Source: Carnegiea gigantea (Eukaryota > Streptophyta > Magnoliopsida > Caryophyllales > Cactaceae). From it: a DNA stretch of 64,000 nucleotides. Location of the stretch: positions 1,106,001 through 1,170,000 of the forward strand of contig JAKOGI010000024.1 of assembly GCA_029747015.1 (NCBI GenBank). The letters are read 5' to 3'. Each line of letters starts with the position of its first letter. Within the stretch, counting starts at the first letter, position 1. Positions 32,099-44,140 of this stretch are shown piece by piece. Made by a program: the position numbers and the translations under genes. The notes under the pieces were generated by a model. It was not told the origin of the DNA. It saw only the letters and a program-made list of their open reading frames with translations, and searched no databases.

Positions 32099-33103
32099 AT
32101 GGATCCAAATAACCCCCGTACGTTTATGAGTTTACTTGATGGAGATGATGAAATAGATAATGTTGAGCGTAGTAACACAAGTATGCCTAATACCCACATG
32201 CAATACCCACCATATCATACCCCACCAAACTATCATCACCCCCCATATTACCCGAATGTATCAACTGGTGGAAGTGGCTCAAGTCAAAACGTCCAACCTT
32301 ATCCCCCACATTATTACCCCGCACATTATTATGCACTCCCTCCACCTAACTACACCTCCAGTGCAAGCAACTCTACTCCCTCTTCAACACCAACCGGATT
32401 AACTGCAACCTTGAGGCCTTCTCGTACTGATAATGATCCCACTACTGATGAATTAGAAGGGGTTGATGTTGAGGGGGGTAGTGTAGGGGTCAAAAAATGG
32501 TCTGTTGAAGGGGATAAACGGTTGATCACTGCTTGGATTAACACCAGTGTTGATCCCATTACCAAAGCCGACCAAAAGAAGACATCTTTTTGGGGTAAGG
32601 TGGCAACCGACTTTAACATACATGCCCCAAAAGGGGCTATGCGGAGAACGGGGAAGACTTGCAATGCTCGTTGGAATCGGGGATACCTATTAGTGAACAA
32701 GTGGGTTGGAATCATGGATGAAATGGAACGTAATAATGTCAGTGTGTCAGGCATGGAAGATATTGTGAACCGTGCTCATGAGGTGTTCTTTTAAAGGATG
32801 GGAAAGAAATTTGACTTAGAATATTGGTACTATTTGCTTAAAGATCAACCCAAGTGGAGGACATACTCCGCAATTCTAGATGGAGGACTGCCAAAGCGAA
32901 CAAAAATAAATGAGGTGGGTGGGTATTCTAGCCCCTCTACCCCCGACGATGATGAGCTTGAAGGTGAAGTTGATGGGGTTATCTGCCCCATTGGGAGGAA
33001 AGCCGCAAAGAGAAAACTCCATCAAAATGCAAACAACGTAAAGAGGCAGTTAGAAAGGATGTGGAGCGAGCATTTGGTGTGCTATAAGCTCGCTTTGCCA
33101 TAG
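32099..33103 (+). pseudogene. Harbinger ORF1, Myb/SANT-like DNA-binding protein
   Basis: The likely start is ATG 32099 (MDPNNPRTFMSLLDGDDE); an in-frame ATG also lies at 32072. A Pro/Tyr/His-rich low-complexity N-terminal part is followed by the trihelix/Myb-like domain KKWSVEGDKRLITAWINTSV, KKTSFWGKVATDFN and TGKTCNARWNRGYLLVNKWV (about 32495-32720). A TAA at 32792-32794 interrupts the frame. It resumes with the C-terminal block LLKDQPKW, KRTKINEVGGYSS and PIGRKAAKRK to about 33020. In this superfamily ORF1 binds the transposon ends and helps the transposase enter the nucleus and act. The frame then passes straight into transposase-derived DNA. Confidence 0.85.
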
Positions 33104-33393
33104 TTCGTGGCCCTGCTCGATACATGAAAGAGAAAACCATGTCGTTAATAATGAAAGCATGTGTCATACTCCATAACATGATTGTAGAGGATGAGCAAGA
33201 TTCGTATGACTTTGCTTTCGATTACGAGCAAGTGGAGGGTACTACCTCGGAGCCTAACGTTCGACGTAACGTTCATCTGTACTATGCGACTTACTTACGT
33301 AGAACAATACAAGTTCGGGACCCCGAAACACATGCGCATCTCCAGGCAAATTTGGTTGAAGAAATATGGAACCGCAACAGAAATAGGTCATAA
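33040..33393 (+). pseudogene. Harbinger transposase (DDE_Tnp_4), C-terminal fragment
   Basis: RKDVERAFGVL, a stop TAA at 33085-33087 where the family has Gln, then ARFAIVRGPARYMKEKTMS, ACVILHNMIVEDEQDSYDF and a frame to the stop at 33391-33393. The D-V-E-R-A-F-G-V-L block carries the last catalytic acidic residue of the DDE core. The earlier catalytic residues are missing, so this piece cannot transpose. Confidence 0.88.
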
Positions 33394-33927
33394 ATAATAT
33401 CCTATAATGTGTTTTTTAAGTTGAATTGTTGCATTGCGTTTCTGATTTTTTTTTTTTTTTGGGGTGCAAAACTTGTATTGTTTTTAAAATTTTTATTTTC
33501 AGCACATGTATTGTCATTATTTAAATCTAGCTTCTGTAATTTTATAAAAGTCGAACTACTACCCACATGAGTACTTCTATAAATTATAAATAATATATTC
33601 ATGTGTAGTCTTTTACATTAAGTGTAATACTGGACTTATAAAAAATAATTAATCATCCACTAAAAAAAATTAACCTTTCATTACAAAAAACTAATTTATC
33701 TTCCAATACAAAAACAAAATAATTCATTATCCATTATACAACATAAAAGTGTAAAACCAAATAATAGGTTTGTGGTGGAGTTCACAAGCATTATTATATT
33801 TGGTGATCCAAGTTAGTGATCTATGAGATGTAGAGAAGAGAAAAAAATTAAGATTGTGGGATGATGTAAAAGATGTGAACCCCCACTTATGATCCAAACT
33901 CTTGGATCATCAATGTGGGTGCTCTTA

Positions 33928-34763
33928 ATTCCATATTTTTGGCAAGCAGGGTGGACTTAAGTCCCTTGTGTACATGGAAAAACCAAATCCATTGCATCCA
34001 AATTTGCACATGGCATATTATCCCTTCCAAATTCAAGTATTTAATGCCCCCTCCCCACCACTCCACTACAAGCCAAAACGTACCTGATCGATCAAAAACC
34101 CCTTCCCCACTGCTGTCCCATGTCCATTGGGAAATTAATTACATTTATATTGATAAAATTACATTGAAAATGAAACTATTTATCTTAATTGATTAATTTA
34201 TTATAATTTTCATCCTAAAGTTACTTAAAAAAATGAACTTAGTGCATATTCTCCTCAACTTGTCATGAATACTTATTATTAATTTCAACTATTTTTAGCA
34301 TCACGTAGCAATTTATAATAACTTTTAGCACTATTCAACACTTCTAAAAGTACTTAGTAGATAAGAATATATCAAAAACAATTGCTTTGTTCTTTATCAA
34401 TAAGAAATGTTATTTAATAGTAATACACATACCCATATTATTTGAATTGTTAAAATGCATATTATTGTCAATAAATCAATCCAACCAAACAAATGTTTCA
34501 CTACGTCACTAAAATTATATAGTGATCAAAAATTGAAATTATCAATGCTCATCAAAATTACTGATGTACAATACCCCACACTTAATAAATTTTTCCTTTC
34601 TCCTATTTATGTTCACCTATTTGTAATATCGACAACCTAGCCTCTCTGTTTAACGTTTTAGCCCTATGCCCCCCCCCCCCCCCAAAAAAAAAAAAAACAA
34701 ACCCAACCATAGAATGCCATTTGAAATTCTGTGATAAGTTAAAAAGGAGTCATAAATTGTGTC
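33928..34763. other. Intergenic DNA
   Basis: AT-rich, no coding pattern. A C-run/A-run lies at about 34670-34696. Confidence 0.5.
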
Positions 34764-35470
34764 ATACCTATGTGAACTTATGTTGACATTGTACCAAATA
34801 TCCGATCCAAAATTTCTTATGCAGACTTGCCATCCCTTGATGAGCTTATGGCCCGACTTTCATAATTTTCGATAGTGCTAACCCAAGTATTTTGGATTTT
34901 AAATAATTACACAAAATAAATTTAGCAAATGAATTGTGGAATTCAAGTAAAGACACTTTGATACAAATTACGTAAGTATTTTTTACCACTATTTCAAAAC
35001 AATAAAACTAAAACAATTTAAATATTGTATATATCAATTAAGAAAATATATAATTTTTAAAACTATTTATAATAAAAATTTAGATATAACATTAAACTCA
35101 TAAATATATACCTTATGTTCTATAAAAATAGATATTTAAGTATAATTAATTATTTACAATGTATACGTATTTGAGAAGTTCATACATTTAAATTTTACCT
35201 AAGTACGTTAGACCTTGATTATATAAAACCATTCTACACCATTCAACAATTTCAAGTAATCTAAGATTTTTCAATAGCTTTTAATCTTTTTAAGTGACCT
35301 TTACCAACAAATGCCAACCAATATTTTTAACAACTGCAAATTCTTGGTGAGACTATCTCACATAAGAGTTACTGTGAGATAACATTCTTCCAAGATAACT
35401 TTTTCGACGTTTTGTGGTGACTAATAAAATTATAATAGGTGTTGAGGTGATTTTTAATATAGGACTGACT

Positions 35471-37378
35471 AGGCAATTTATTGTATGCAATCGGATGGAC
35501 ATCTCATTTGTCCACCCATGACCCACAATTATGGTTATATTTCCCCTTTGTTTTTGTTTGCATGATTTTTTTTTTTTTTGGGTTCATTTTGTCTACTTTT
35601 GTTTATACATTATTTACTCGGAAGTTTGATATAATATGTTCGTCCTTTTCATCCTCTATTTTTTTTACACATTAAAAGAATTTATATTTGTTAAAAAAAT
35701 ATTTCCTCCTTTTTGTCTTATTTTCTATTTCGTAGTTCACTGTTCATTAATTTTATGACCTATTTTATCTTCTTTCTTCTTTCTCTTTGTCTTTTGTGTA
35801 AGCAAATATGGAGAAGACCAATGAGCAAATAATTATTATTTACTTTACTTATTTGTGAATTGCACATCGTACATGCTCCCCCTCCCCCAAAAAAAATATG
35901 CTCACACATTTTTTTAAAATTCTTCTACTGAAATATTAAGGCATACACTTATATTTACATTATGGATCTACGTTCACTATTTTTGTATAAAAATCCTAAT
36001 TTTTAAGATAAATATTAATTGAAAATTTGTATATTTATTTTCCGTATTTTTATTTAATAGAAGCATATGGATTTGTTACAAAAACAAACAAAAATAGGAA
36101 AAAATTCACTATAAATTTTTATATGTATGGATACAATATTAATGAGTAGCACTGCATATACCAGTGAGCTATATAATATATTTAATGAGTAATACAATGT
36201 TAGTAAGAAATATTTATATTATCTTTTATTATGACATAAGCGCATTCATATTATACATATTTAGTTAGTGTAATACAAACATAATCTAACTCACTAAAGA
36301 TATGTCATAGCTCACTAAATATAAGTAATAGCTCACTAAAAGACGAATACATCATACGTTAGAATATGAGTAAAAAAGTATATGTGCTAATTAAAATTGT
36401 TTACTATATTACTTGTTCACTCATTTTTTATTATGAATAATTAGTATTTCATGCTAAATCTTATTGGTCACAACATACATTTTATAACTCACTAAATATC
36501 TATCATAGCTCATTAAATAAATAGCATAGCTCACGAAAAAGAATAGTACAGATAGCTAACAAATAACATTGTCAAGTTCTTGGGTTATGTCACAATTCAA
36601 TTATTTTTTTACTATGACATAAGGGTGTTTGTATTATATTTTGTGAGAATAATACAAACGTAGAAAACTCATTAAATATAGTCCAACTCACTAAATATAT
36701 GTTATAACTCACTAAATATATGTCATAACTCACTAAAAAATTATAGATAATTAGAATATAGTTTAGTGAGTTTCAGATGCACAATAATATTTTTTTAGTA
36801 CAATAGTACATTTTAATAAATTATATAGTATTTTTACTAAGTGAAACCTAGGATACATAAGATACATTTGTTTTGATCTATCTGCTCACTAAAAGTATGT
36901 ATTAGCTTACTAAAGTTGTATCTCAGTTCACTAAAATATTGTGGTGAGTTATACATTATTTTTAGTAAGCTGAAATTCGATTGTACAATTATTTCTATAC
37001 AACTAATTGTATGATATAACAACTCACTAAATAAATATCATAACTTACTACAAAAATATAGATAACTACAATATAGTTTAGTGAGTTTCAGATGCACAAT
37101 AATATTTTTTTAGTGATAAGTTATATAGTATTTTTACTAAGTGAAACTGAAATGCATAAGATACATTAGTTTCAATATGTCTGCTCACTAAAAGTATGTA
37201 TTAACTCACTAAAACCGTGTCTCAATTCACTAAAATATTATAGTTACCTATACATTTGTTTTAGTGAGCAAAACTGGGTACACAACAGCTTATTTTAGTA
37301 AGCTATATCGTATTTTTAGTGAGTTGAAATCCAGTTGTGCAATTGTATCTGTACAAGCGATTTTATGATATAACAACT
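35471..37378. mobile_element. 1.9-kb insertion with 9-bp target duplications, Mutator-like (MULE) candidate
   Basis: The flanking 9-mers are GGACTGACT (35462-35470) and GGATTGACT (37379-37387). The related segment 39056-39075 (copy 2) has one ATTGACTAAC site and no insert, so it serves as an empty site. The 9-bp duplication points to the Mutator superfamily. Terminal inverted repeats are weak at best (left AGGCAATTTATTGTATGC, right inward AGTTGTTATATCATAAAA). No transposase is seen. The right half is dominated by CTCACTAAA-type motifs. Confidence 0.55.
36706..37373. repeat. Tandem duplication rich in CTCACTAAA / TTTAGTGAG
   Basis: Two direct copies, 36706-37020 and 37021-37373, share AACTCACTAAATA, TTTAGTGAGTTTCAGATGCA, CACAATAATATTTTTTTAGT and CTGCTCACTAAAAGTATGTA. 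Both strands of the 9-mer core recur many times here and in the 450 bp to the left. Confidence 0.85.
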
Positions 37379-37943
37379 GGATTGACTAACAATTCATCTA
37401 AAAGTGACTTTTATTCTAACTATTCTTAAATGATTTATTAGTTGTCCCAATAATTATTAAAAATAACTATAAAAATATCAATTTTATGGTATAACTTATG
37501 CAAAATAATCTCACGTAAGATTAATTGTTTAATAAGTGAAAAACAATGCATCCTTGTAAAAAATGAAGGAAGATGACTGCAGATGCCAGTCTAACAGCAT
37601 CGGCCCCATCGCGATAAGACCAATTATATAATTTAGTTTTCAATTTTCAAATAGTTTCCACCTCACGTGTTCCACGGTTTGGGCCAACAATAATGAGTGG
37701 TTCTATTCACTCGTTTTTTTTTTTTTTTTTTTTAATGGATCGTAGTTGTTCTTTTTTATTCAGTAGCAACCCTCCACTTCTTATTTCTTGCCTAATTTTA
37801 AATAGACAGAATCAAATTTTCCTTTTTCTTTATAGCATAAATGCTCCTTTTACATATGTCCCTTCGGGCCTAAATCAGAGGATATTGCACCCAACTGATG
37901 ATAAAAGAAGACAGGTATTTATACCTTTTTTTGATAGTAAAAA

Positions 37944-38113
37944 GGGGATTTTATATAAGGGTATCGTTCAAATAGGTACATATATTATCATAGGGTTGGA
38001 GGTGAGTAGTCTCATAGGCTACTCAATTGGGGATTTTATATAAGGGTATCATTCAAATAAGTACATATATTGTCATACGGTTGGAGGTGAGTGGTCTCAT
38101 GGGCTACTCAATT
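37944..38113. repeat. 85-bp tandem duplication
   Basis: Two copies, starting at 37944 and 38029, begin GGGGATTTTATATAAGGGTA and end GGCTACTCAATT, with a handful of differences. It lies just right of duplication copy 1. Confidence 0.9.
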
Positions 38114-39155
38114 TCCATCCCATTTAACACAACTCCAAGTATGAAAGGAAAAACCAGCAACAGTACGAAGTATTTCTGAAATATAAAAACCTAAAACAAA
38201 ACGTAAAATAGTTTTATTTCGAAGCTTTGAGGTAACTAAAAGACTTTCGCCATCGATAATGATGCTAGAGAAGCGCACTTGAAGGGCCTACTTGAGGCCG
38301 AAGACACACGCCTCTGCTTCAGCCACATCCACGCCATGAAACCCAGCCACTTATACCTATGTGAACTTAGGTTGACATTTTACCAAATATCCGATCCAAA
38401 ATTTCTTATGCAGACTTGCTATCTCTTGATAAGCGTATAGCCCGACTTTCATAATTTTCGATAGTGCTAATTAGAAGTATTTTGGAGGTTAAATAATTAC
38501 ACAAAATAAATTTAGCAAATGAATTGTGTAATTCAAGTAAAGAGATTTGATACAAAATAGATAAGGATTTTTAACCAATATTTCAAAGCAAATAAAACTA
38601 AAACAATTTAAATATTATATATATCACTTAAAAAAATATATTATTTGTAAAACTATTTATAATAAAAATTTAGATATAATGTAAAAATCATAAATATATA
38701 CCTTATGTTCTATCAAAAATAGACATTTAAGTATAATTAATTATTTACAAGGTATACATATTTAAGAAATTCATAAGTTTAAATTTTACCTAAGCACATT
38801 AGACCTTGATTATATAAAACCATTCTAAACCAATCAACAATTTCAAGTAATTTAAGATTTTTCAATAACTTTTAATCTTTACAGGTAACTTGTATCAATA
38901 AATACCAACCAATATCTTTAATAAGCACAAATTCTTGAATGAGACTATCTTATATAGGAGTTACTGTGAGACAACTTCTTCTAAGGTGACTTTTTTTTAA
39001 CATTTTTTGATGACTAGTAATATTATAATAGGTTTTGAGGTGACTTTTTAATATAATATTAATATTGACTAACAGTTCATCTAATATTGACTTTTATTAC
39101 AATCATTTCTAAATAATGTTATGACTTTTTGCTTCTCTTTGCTTCTCTATTTTTA

Positions 39156-39428
39156 TGATATAATTGATAATATTATTTGATAATATTATTGTAATATTTT
39201 TGTAATATTTTGTGATAACTTTAGATATTAATAAGAGATCGTATTTATGTGTTCAGGCTGTAAATCTTATCTCTTTCCTTCTCTCCTAAGATTATGGGAT
39301 AGCTTTGTATCTTCTATGTTGTATATATTTGAGGCAATATCAATGACAAAACCAAGCAAGAGGGTTTCCGCCATATACACACGACTCCCTACTTCGAGTC
39401 TATCTCTCTTTGCTTCTCTATTTTACTT
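39156..39428 (+). repeat. 5' LTR of the copia element
   Basis: Begins TGATATAATTGATAATATT and ends CTCTATTTTAC(TT) just before the primer site. It closely matches 43869-44140. Confidence 0.8.
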
Positions 39429-39430
39429 TA

Positions 39431-39442
39431 TGGTATCAGAGC
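39431..39442 (+). other. Primer binding site (tRNA-iMet)
   Basis: A perfect TGGTATCAGAGC immediately after the 5' LTR, complementary to the 3' end of plant initiator Met tRNA. Confidence 0.95.
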
Positions 39443-39579
39443 ACGTTGACAAAATTAAACACCAAGACTGATTGATTAACTCACTACATAAAAATGAGCC
39501 ATGACTAAAGATGGAGAGAAGAGGAGGTTCGTATTCGAACCACACTCACCTTATTACCTTTATTCGTCCGAAGGGCCAG

Positions 39580-42500
39580 GGATGTCAATCACAGCAGAGG
39601 TGTTTGACAGCGATAACTACGATCTCTGGGAAAAGGCCGTATGAGTAGCCTTGAAGTTGAAAAACAAACTAGGATTTATCGATGGCACCCTGACAAAACC
39701 TGAACTCAAGGAAGGCAACTTTACTGAGTACCATGCTTGGACATGGTAAACTCAATGGTGTGTTCGTGGCTACTACATGTCATCGATTGAAAACTATGAC
39801 CTAGTGCAACATATGATGATATGACAAAGACTATGTGGGAAGATCTACATGAGAGATATGGTGTGGCAAGTGCACCAAAAATTTATCAAGTGAAAGCTAC
39901 TATAGCCGAGTGTAGACGAGGAGGAATGACTGTGGTTGAGTTCTACTCTAAACTAAGAGGACTTTGGAGTGGACTCGACAACCATGTCAAGGTACCTACA
40001 TGTAAGTCCAGTGGATGCACGTGCAAAGGACGTGAATAGCATATAGCTTCCAAGATTAGCACATGTTCAAGGCCAAGAAATCTTATCAATTTCTTCTTGG
40101 CTTGAACGATGATCTCTATTCACAAATTCATGGACCAATTCTTGCCATTGAAACACTTCCATCCTTGGAGAAAATCTTCAACATCATCACTTAGGAAGAA
40201 CAGCACAAAAAACTTATGGTTGGACGCGACGATCGGTTCGAAACGGTAGCCGCATATGCTGTTAACAACAATGGAAAATTCCTTAGACCAAGCGAGAAAG
40301 ATACATGTAAATATTGTTTTAAATACGGCCATGGCAAAATAATTTGTTATGAGCTTGTGGGCTACCCACATGGTTAGGGTGCTCGCAGAAAAGGCAGAAA
40401 TCGAGGCAGAGGGTCGCGTGGTGGACAAGTTGCTGACAACCAAGGACGTGGTGTAGGACCGGAGATAGCCTACTCAGCAGCCGGAGCTTACGGGGTCTGT
40501 GCAGTAGCAGCCGCAAGCCACAGAACGGGAGGAACGCAGCAATAACGTGTCACTCGGATTCACAGGTGAACGAGTTCAGCGTTTACTTAGGCTAATCGAA
40601 CCCTTCAACCCAGATTATGAAAAATTGTCAGGTGAGTCTCCTTGAATAATATATTCCGCAGAGTCACGACATATGACCGGATAATTACAATCACTTAAAG
40701 ATCAATCACCCATAGCACCCATACCGGTTAATTTGCCAAATGGAGAAAAAGTGGTAGCAAGCATTGAAAGAAGTCTATTATACAGGACCATATCACAAAG
40801 AGCCTGATTGGAGTGGGTAGAATGCGGGAAGGAGTCTATTATGTTGACAAGTTCACATCACAAACGGCTCAAGTTAATGTGATAGGCTCTTACAATCTAT
40901 GGCATAGGCGCCTGGGGCATCCCTTGGACCAAATTTTATCTTTGTTACCTAATGATTTTAATATTAGTAATAGTGGAAATAAAGAACCATGTGATATTTA
41001 TTTTCATGCTAAACAAACACGAACAAAATTTGTTGCTAGTCATAGCCATGAAACCGAATTATTTGGATTGATCCATTGCGATATTTGGGGTGCACACAAA
41101 GTCCCTTCCCTGTGCGGTGCACAATATTTTTCTTTTCAATTGTGGATGATGCTAGTCCAGCCACATGGGTATACTTGATTAAGGAAAAAGAGGAAGCCTC
41201 AACTTTGTTGCAAAATTTTATGATTATGGTCAAAACTCAATTTGGAAGAGATATAAAAATGATTCGAAGTGATAGTGGTCTAAAATTTCTCTCCGGACCC
41301 ATGGAACACTTTTATCAACAAAGAGGAATAATATACCACACAAGTTGCATTGAAACTCCACAACAAAATGGGGGAGTTGAAAAAAAAACACAAGCATGTT
41401 TTGAATGTGGCTCGGGCCTTGCGGCTTTAAGCTCAACTGCCTATTGATTTTCAGGGGGAAAGTGTTCTTACGGCTGCATATTTGATCAAGCAAACATCTA
41501 CATGGAAAGACTCCTTACGAGGTGTTGTTTAGTACCAATCCATCCTATGATCAAATTAAAACGTTCAGGTGTCTTTGCTATGTTCATTTTAAACAGGGCC
41601 TAAGGACAAGTTTGCCTCCTAGGGTCAGAAATGTATTTTCCTAGGCTATCCTTTTGGAAAAAAGGGTTGGAAGGTTTATGATATGGAAACCAATGAAATT
41701 ATCATGATCGAGATGAGATTTTTCATGAGACGATATTTCCATTCTCCACGCACCAACATGGTCAGCTTGAAGTTGATCGATTAATTGGACATCTCAAGAA
41801 GTTGATCATGCTTGTTTGTTTGATTAAGGAATCCTTGAGGGTGATCATATTAGCCATGATGTAGATGAAGAAAATAGTAGTTCAGCCGAAGGTTTTCGTG
41901 AGGATTCTGTACGGCCTGTGGCATCCCTTGCCCCATCTGGGCTTGCCAACAATTCTATGAAACCTGTGGCCCAAGTCTTGTCTACGCCGCTAGCCTCTAC
42001 CATTGATCCTGAGTTGGTTGGATTGCTGGACACTACAGACCCACAGCTTTCAGCAGCGCCTGATTGTGACCAATCCATGTCCCCTTCGCCTGGGCCATCC
42101 TGCAGCCCCCACATCTCTGTCGCAGCCTACTGCAGCTATGCCCAACAAACCTAGGCCGAATGCCTCCCCTGATGGACTGTCCACAGACAGGGGGAGCACT
42201 GTGCCTCAACCCCAGCCCAGTCACAGTGCCTAGGCTTAGCCCACTAGAGCCAAATGAGCTCCATCCTATTTGGACGACTATTTTTGCTACAATGCTCCAG
42301 ACTCCTCTCTTGCATCCCCACTTCCACTCGGCCCTTCTGGTACTCCTTATCCTCTTGTTAACTATATCACTTGCTCTAATTTTTCGAATAATCATCAAAC
42401 TTTTCTTGCAACTATTACAAACATTGTTGAGCCCAGATACTATCATGAGGCTGTTAAAGACTCTCATTAGCATTAGGATATGTCAGAAGAGATTCGTGCT

Positions 42501-43858
42501 TTGGAAGACAACAAGACTTGGACTCTTGCAAAATTACCTCTAGGTAAGAACCCCATCAGTTGAAAATGTGTTTATAAGGTCAAATACAAGTCTGATGGGA
42601 CAATCGAATGTTATAAAGCCCGACTTATCGTCAGAGGCGATCATCAACTGAAAGGTTTTGATTTTACTGAAACGTTTGCTCCAGTGGCAAAATTGTCTAG
42701 TGCACGAACTTTCTTAGCAGTTGTTGTTGCCCACGGATGGGAACTGCATCAGTTAGATGTAAACAATGCATTCCTTCATGGTGATCTCGAAGAGGAGGTT
42801 TATATGCGCTCCCACTTGGCTTCACTTCTGGCTCTCCTGCCAAAGTCTGCAAGCTTTGTAAGCCTCTTTGCGGATTATGCCAAGCACCTCGACAGTGGTT
42901 TACTAAGCTCTCCTCTACTCTTACCACTTATGGGTTTCTCAAATCTTATGCTGACTACTCCTTATTTACATACCGTAAAGGTTCAGCATTCTTGGCACTT
43001 CTGGTCTGTGTCGATGATATTATTCTAGCAGGTAATGACTCTCGAGCTTGTACTGAGTTCAAGGCATACTAGAATGACTGCTTTCGCATTATGGATCTAG
43101 GGTCTTTGAAATATTTCTTGGGTATTAAAGTTGCACGTGGCCCTTGTGGACGTTTCCTTTGTCAACGTAAGTATGCTCTTGAGATAGTCGAGGAAAGCGG
43201 TCTCTTGGGTATAAGCTCTCCACTTTTCCTATGGAAGAGAATCATAAACTTGCACTTGCTAAGTGTCGTGCGTTGGATGATCCTAGCCAGTGTCGACGTC
43301 TAGTTGGACGCCTCATTTATCTTGCTATCACCCGACCAGAATTATGCTATACAGTTCACATACTCTCTCAATTTATGCAAGATCCCAAAGCAGAACATGT
43401 GAATGAGCACGTTGAGTACTTCGGTATCTCAAAGGTACTCCTGGCTATGGCATTCTACTACGATCTGATTGTGATCTTCACATTTGTGCCTATTGTGATG
43501 CAGACTAGGTGCTTGCCCCCTTATTAGACGCTCCATTACTGGGTATTTAGTTACACTAATCTGGCTCAAGGCCTTACTTGCCTCCCTTGGAATTTTTCAC
43601 ACGTCCGCTATGCAACTTTCATGCAATAATCAAGCTGCTCTTCACATTGCGAAGAATCTAGTATTCCATGAATGTACCAAACACATTGAACTTGATTGTC
43701 ATTTTGTCCGGGAACGGTTAGATACTGGTGATCTTACTTTTTCTTATATCTCAACCACACAACAACCTGTCGACATCTTTATAAAAACACTTGGACGTAA
43801 ACAATTCAGTTACTAACGGGACAAGTTGGGCATGATTAATCCTCATGCTCTCACTTGA
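39580..43858 (+). pseudogene. Copia gag-pol, many stops and frameshifts
   Basis: Gag blocks: NKLGFIDGTLTKPELKEGNF (about 39664) and KTMWEDLHERYGVASAPKIY with VVEFYSKLRGLWSGLDN (39821-40039). Protease and the pre-integrase region follow, with YNLWHRRLGHPLDQILSLL at about 40890. Integrase core: WVYLIKEKEEASTLLQNFM and IKMIRSDSGLKFLSG (41076-41447). [19 protein letters not shown] and [20 protein letters not shown] (about 42660-42800). RT thumb/RNase H: MDLGSLKYFLGIKVARG (43091) and ITRPELCYTVHILSQFM. The final CNNQAALHIAKNLVFHE and HIELDCHFVRERL lie at 43628-43720, with the natural pol end near 43856-43858. At least ten frame changes or stops are needed to follow it, so it is dead. Confidence 0.88.
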
Positions 43859-43868
43859 GGGCGAGTAT

Positions 43869-44140
43869 TGCCATATAGTTGATAATATTATTTGATAATA
43901 TTATTGTAATCTTTTTGTAATATTTTGTGATAACTTTAGGTATTATTTAGAGATCATATTTATCTGTTTAGGTTGTAAATCTTATCTCTTTCCTTCTCTC
44001 CTAAGATTATGGGATAGCTTTGTATCTTCTAGGTTATATATATGTGAGGCAATATCAGTGACAAAATCAAGCAAGGGTTCTGCCATATACACACGACTCC
44101 TTACTTCGAGTCTATCTCTCTTTGCTCCTCTATTTTACTT
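43869..44140 (+). repeat. 3' LTR of the copia element
   Basis: Begins TGCCATATAGTTGATAATA and ends CTCTATTTTACTT. It differs from the 5' LTR by scattered substitutions and short indels. Confidence 0.8.

Larger units (their letters stand above)
30881..33924 (+). mobile_element. PIF/Harbinger DNA transposon, internally deleted
   Basis: The 3-bp target duplication TTA lies at 30878-30880 and 33925-33927. The left end GCCCCGACATTGGG and the right end (inward) GAGCACCCACATTG are imperfect terminal inverted repeats. Inside are the Myb-like ORF1 of the superfamily and only the C-terminal end of the DDE transposase, both on the plus strand and almost fused, so most of the transposase is deleted. A TATA box lies at 31204-31212. 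The 3.0-kb length is shorter than typical two-gene elements. Confidence 0.78.
34764..37925. repeat. Direct duplication, copy 1 (with 1.9-kb insertion)
   Basis: 34764-35461 and 37388-37925 match 38353-39118 and 44142-44655 respectively, in the same order and orientation. Shared landmarks: ACCTATGTGAACTTA, CATAATTTTCGATAGTGCTA, CACGTGTTCC(A/G)CGGTTTGGGC and AGACAGGTATTTAT. No gene is recognised. Copy 1 is split by the insertion 35471-37378. The similarity is diverged with many small differences, so the duplication is not recent. Confidence 0.8.
39156..44140 (+). mobile_element. Ty1/copia retrotransposon, full structure, decayed
   Basis: Short LTRs (39156-39428 and 43869-44140) with matching ATTTGATAATATTATTGTAA and CCTTCTCTCCTAAGATTATG segments. 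A tRNA-iMet primer site at 39431-39442, gag-pol on the plus strand, and a purine-rich CACTTGAGGGCGAG tract before the 3' LTR. No clean 5-bp duplication; instead a 20-bp near-identical target sequence flanks both sides (39099-39118 and 44142-44161). To the left an extra 37-bp scrap resembles the LTR's own 3' end. Confidence 0.85.
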
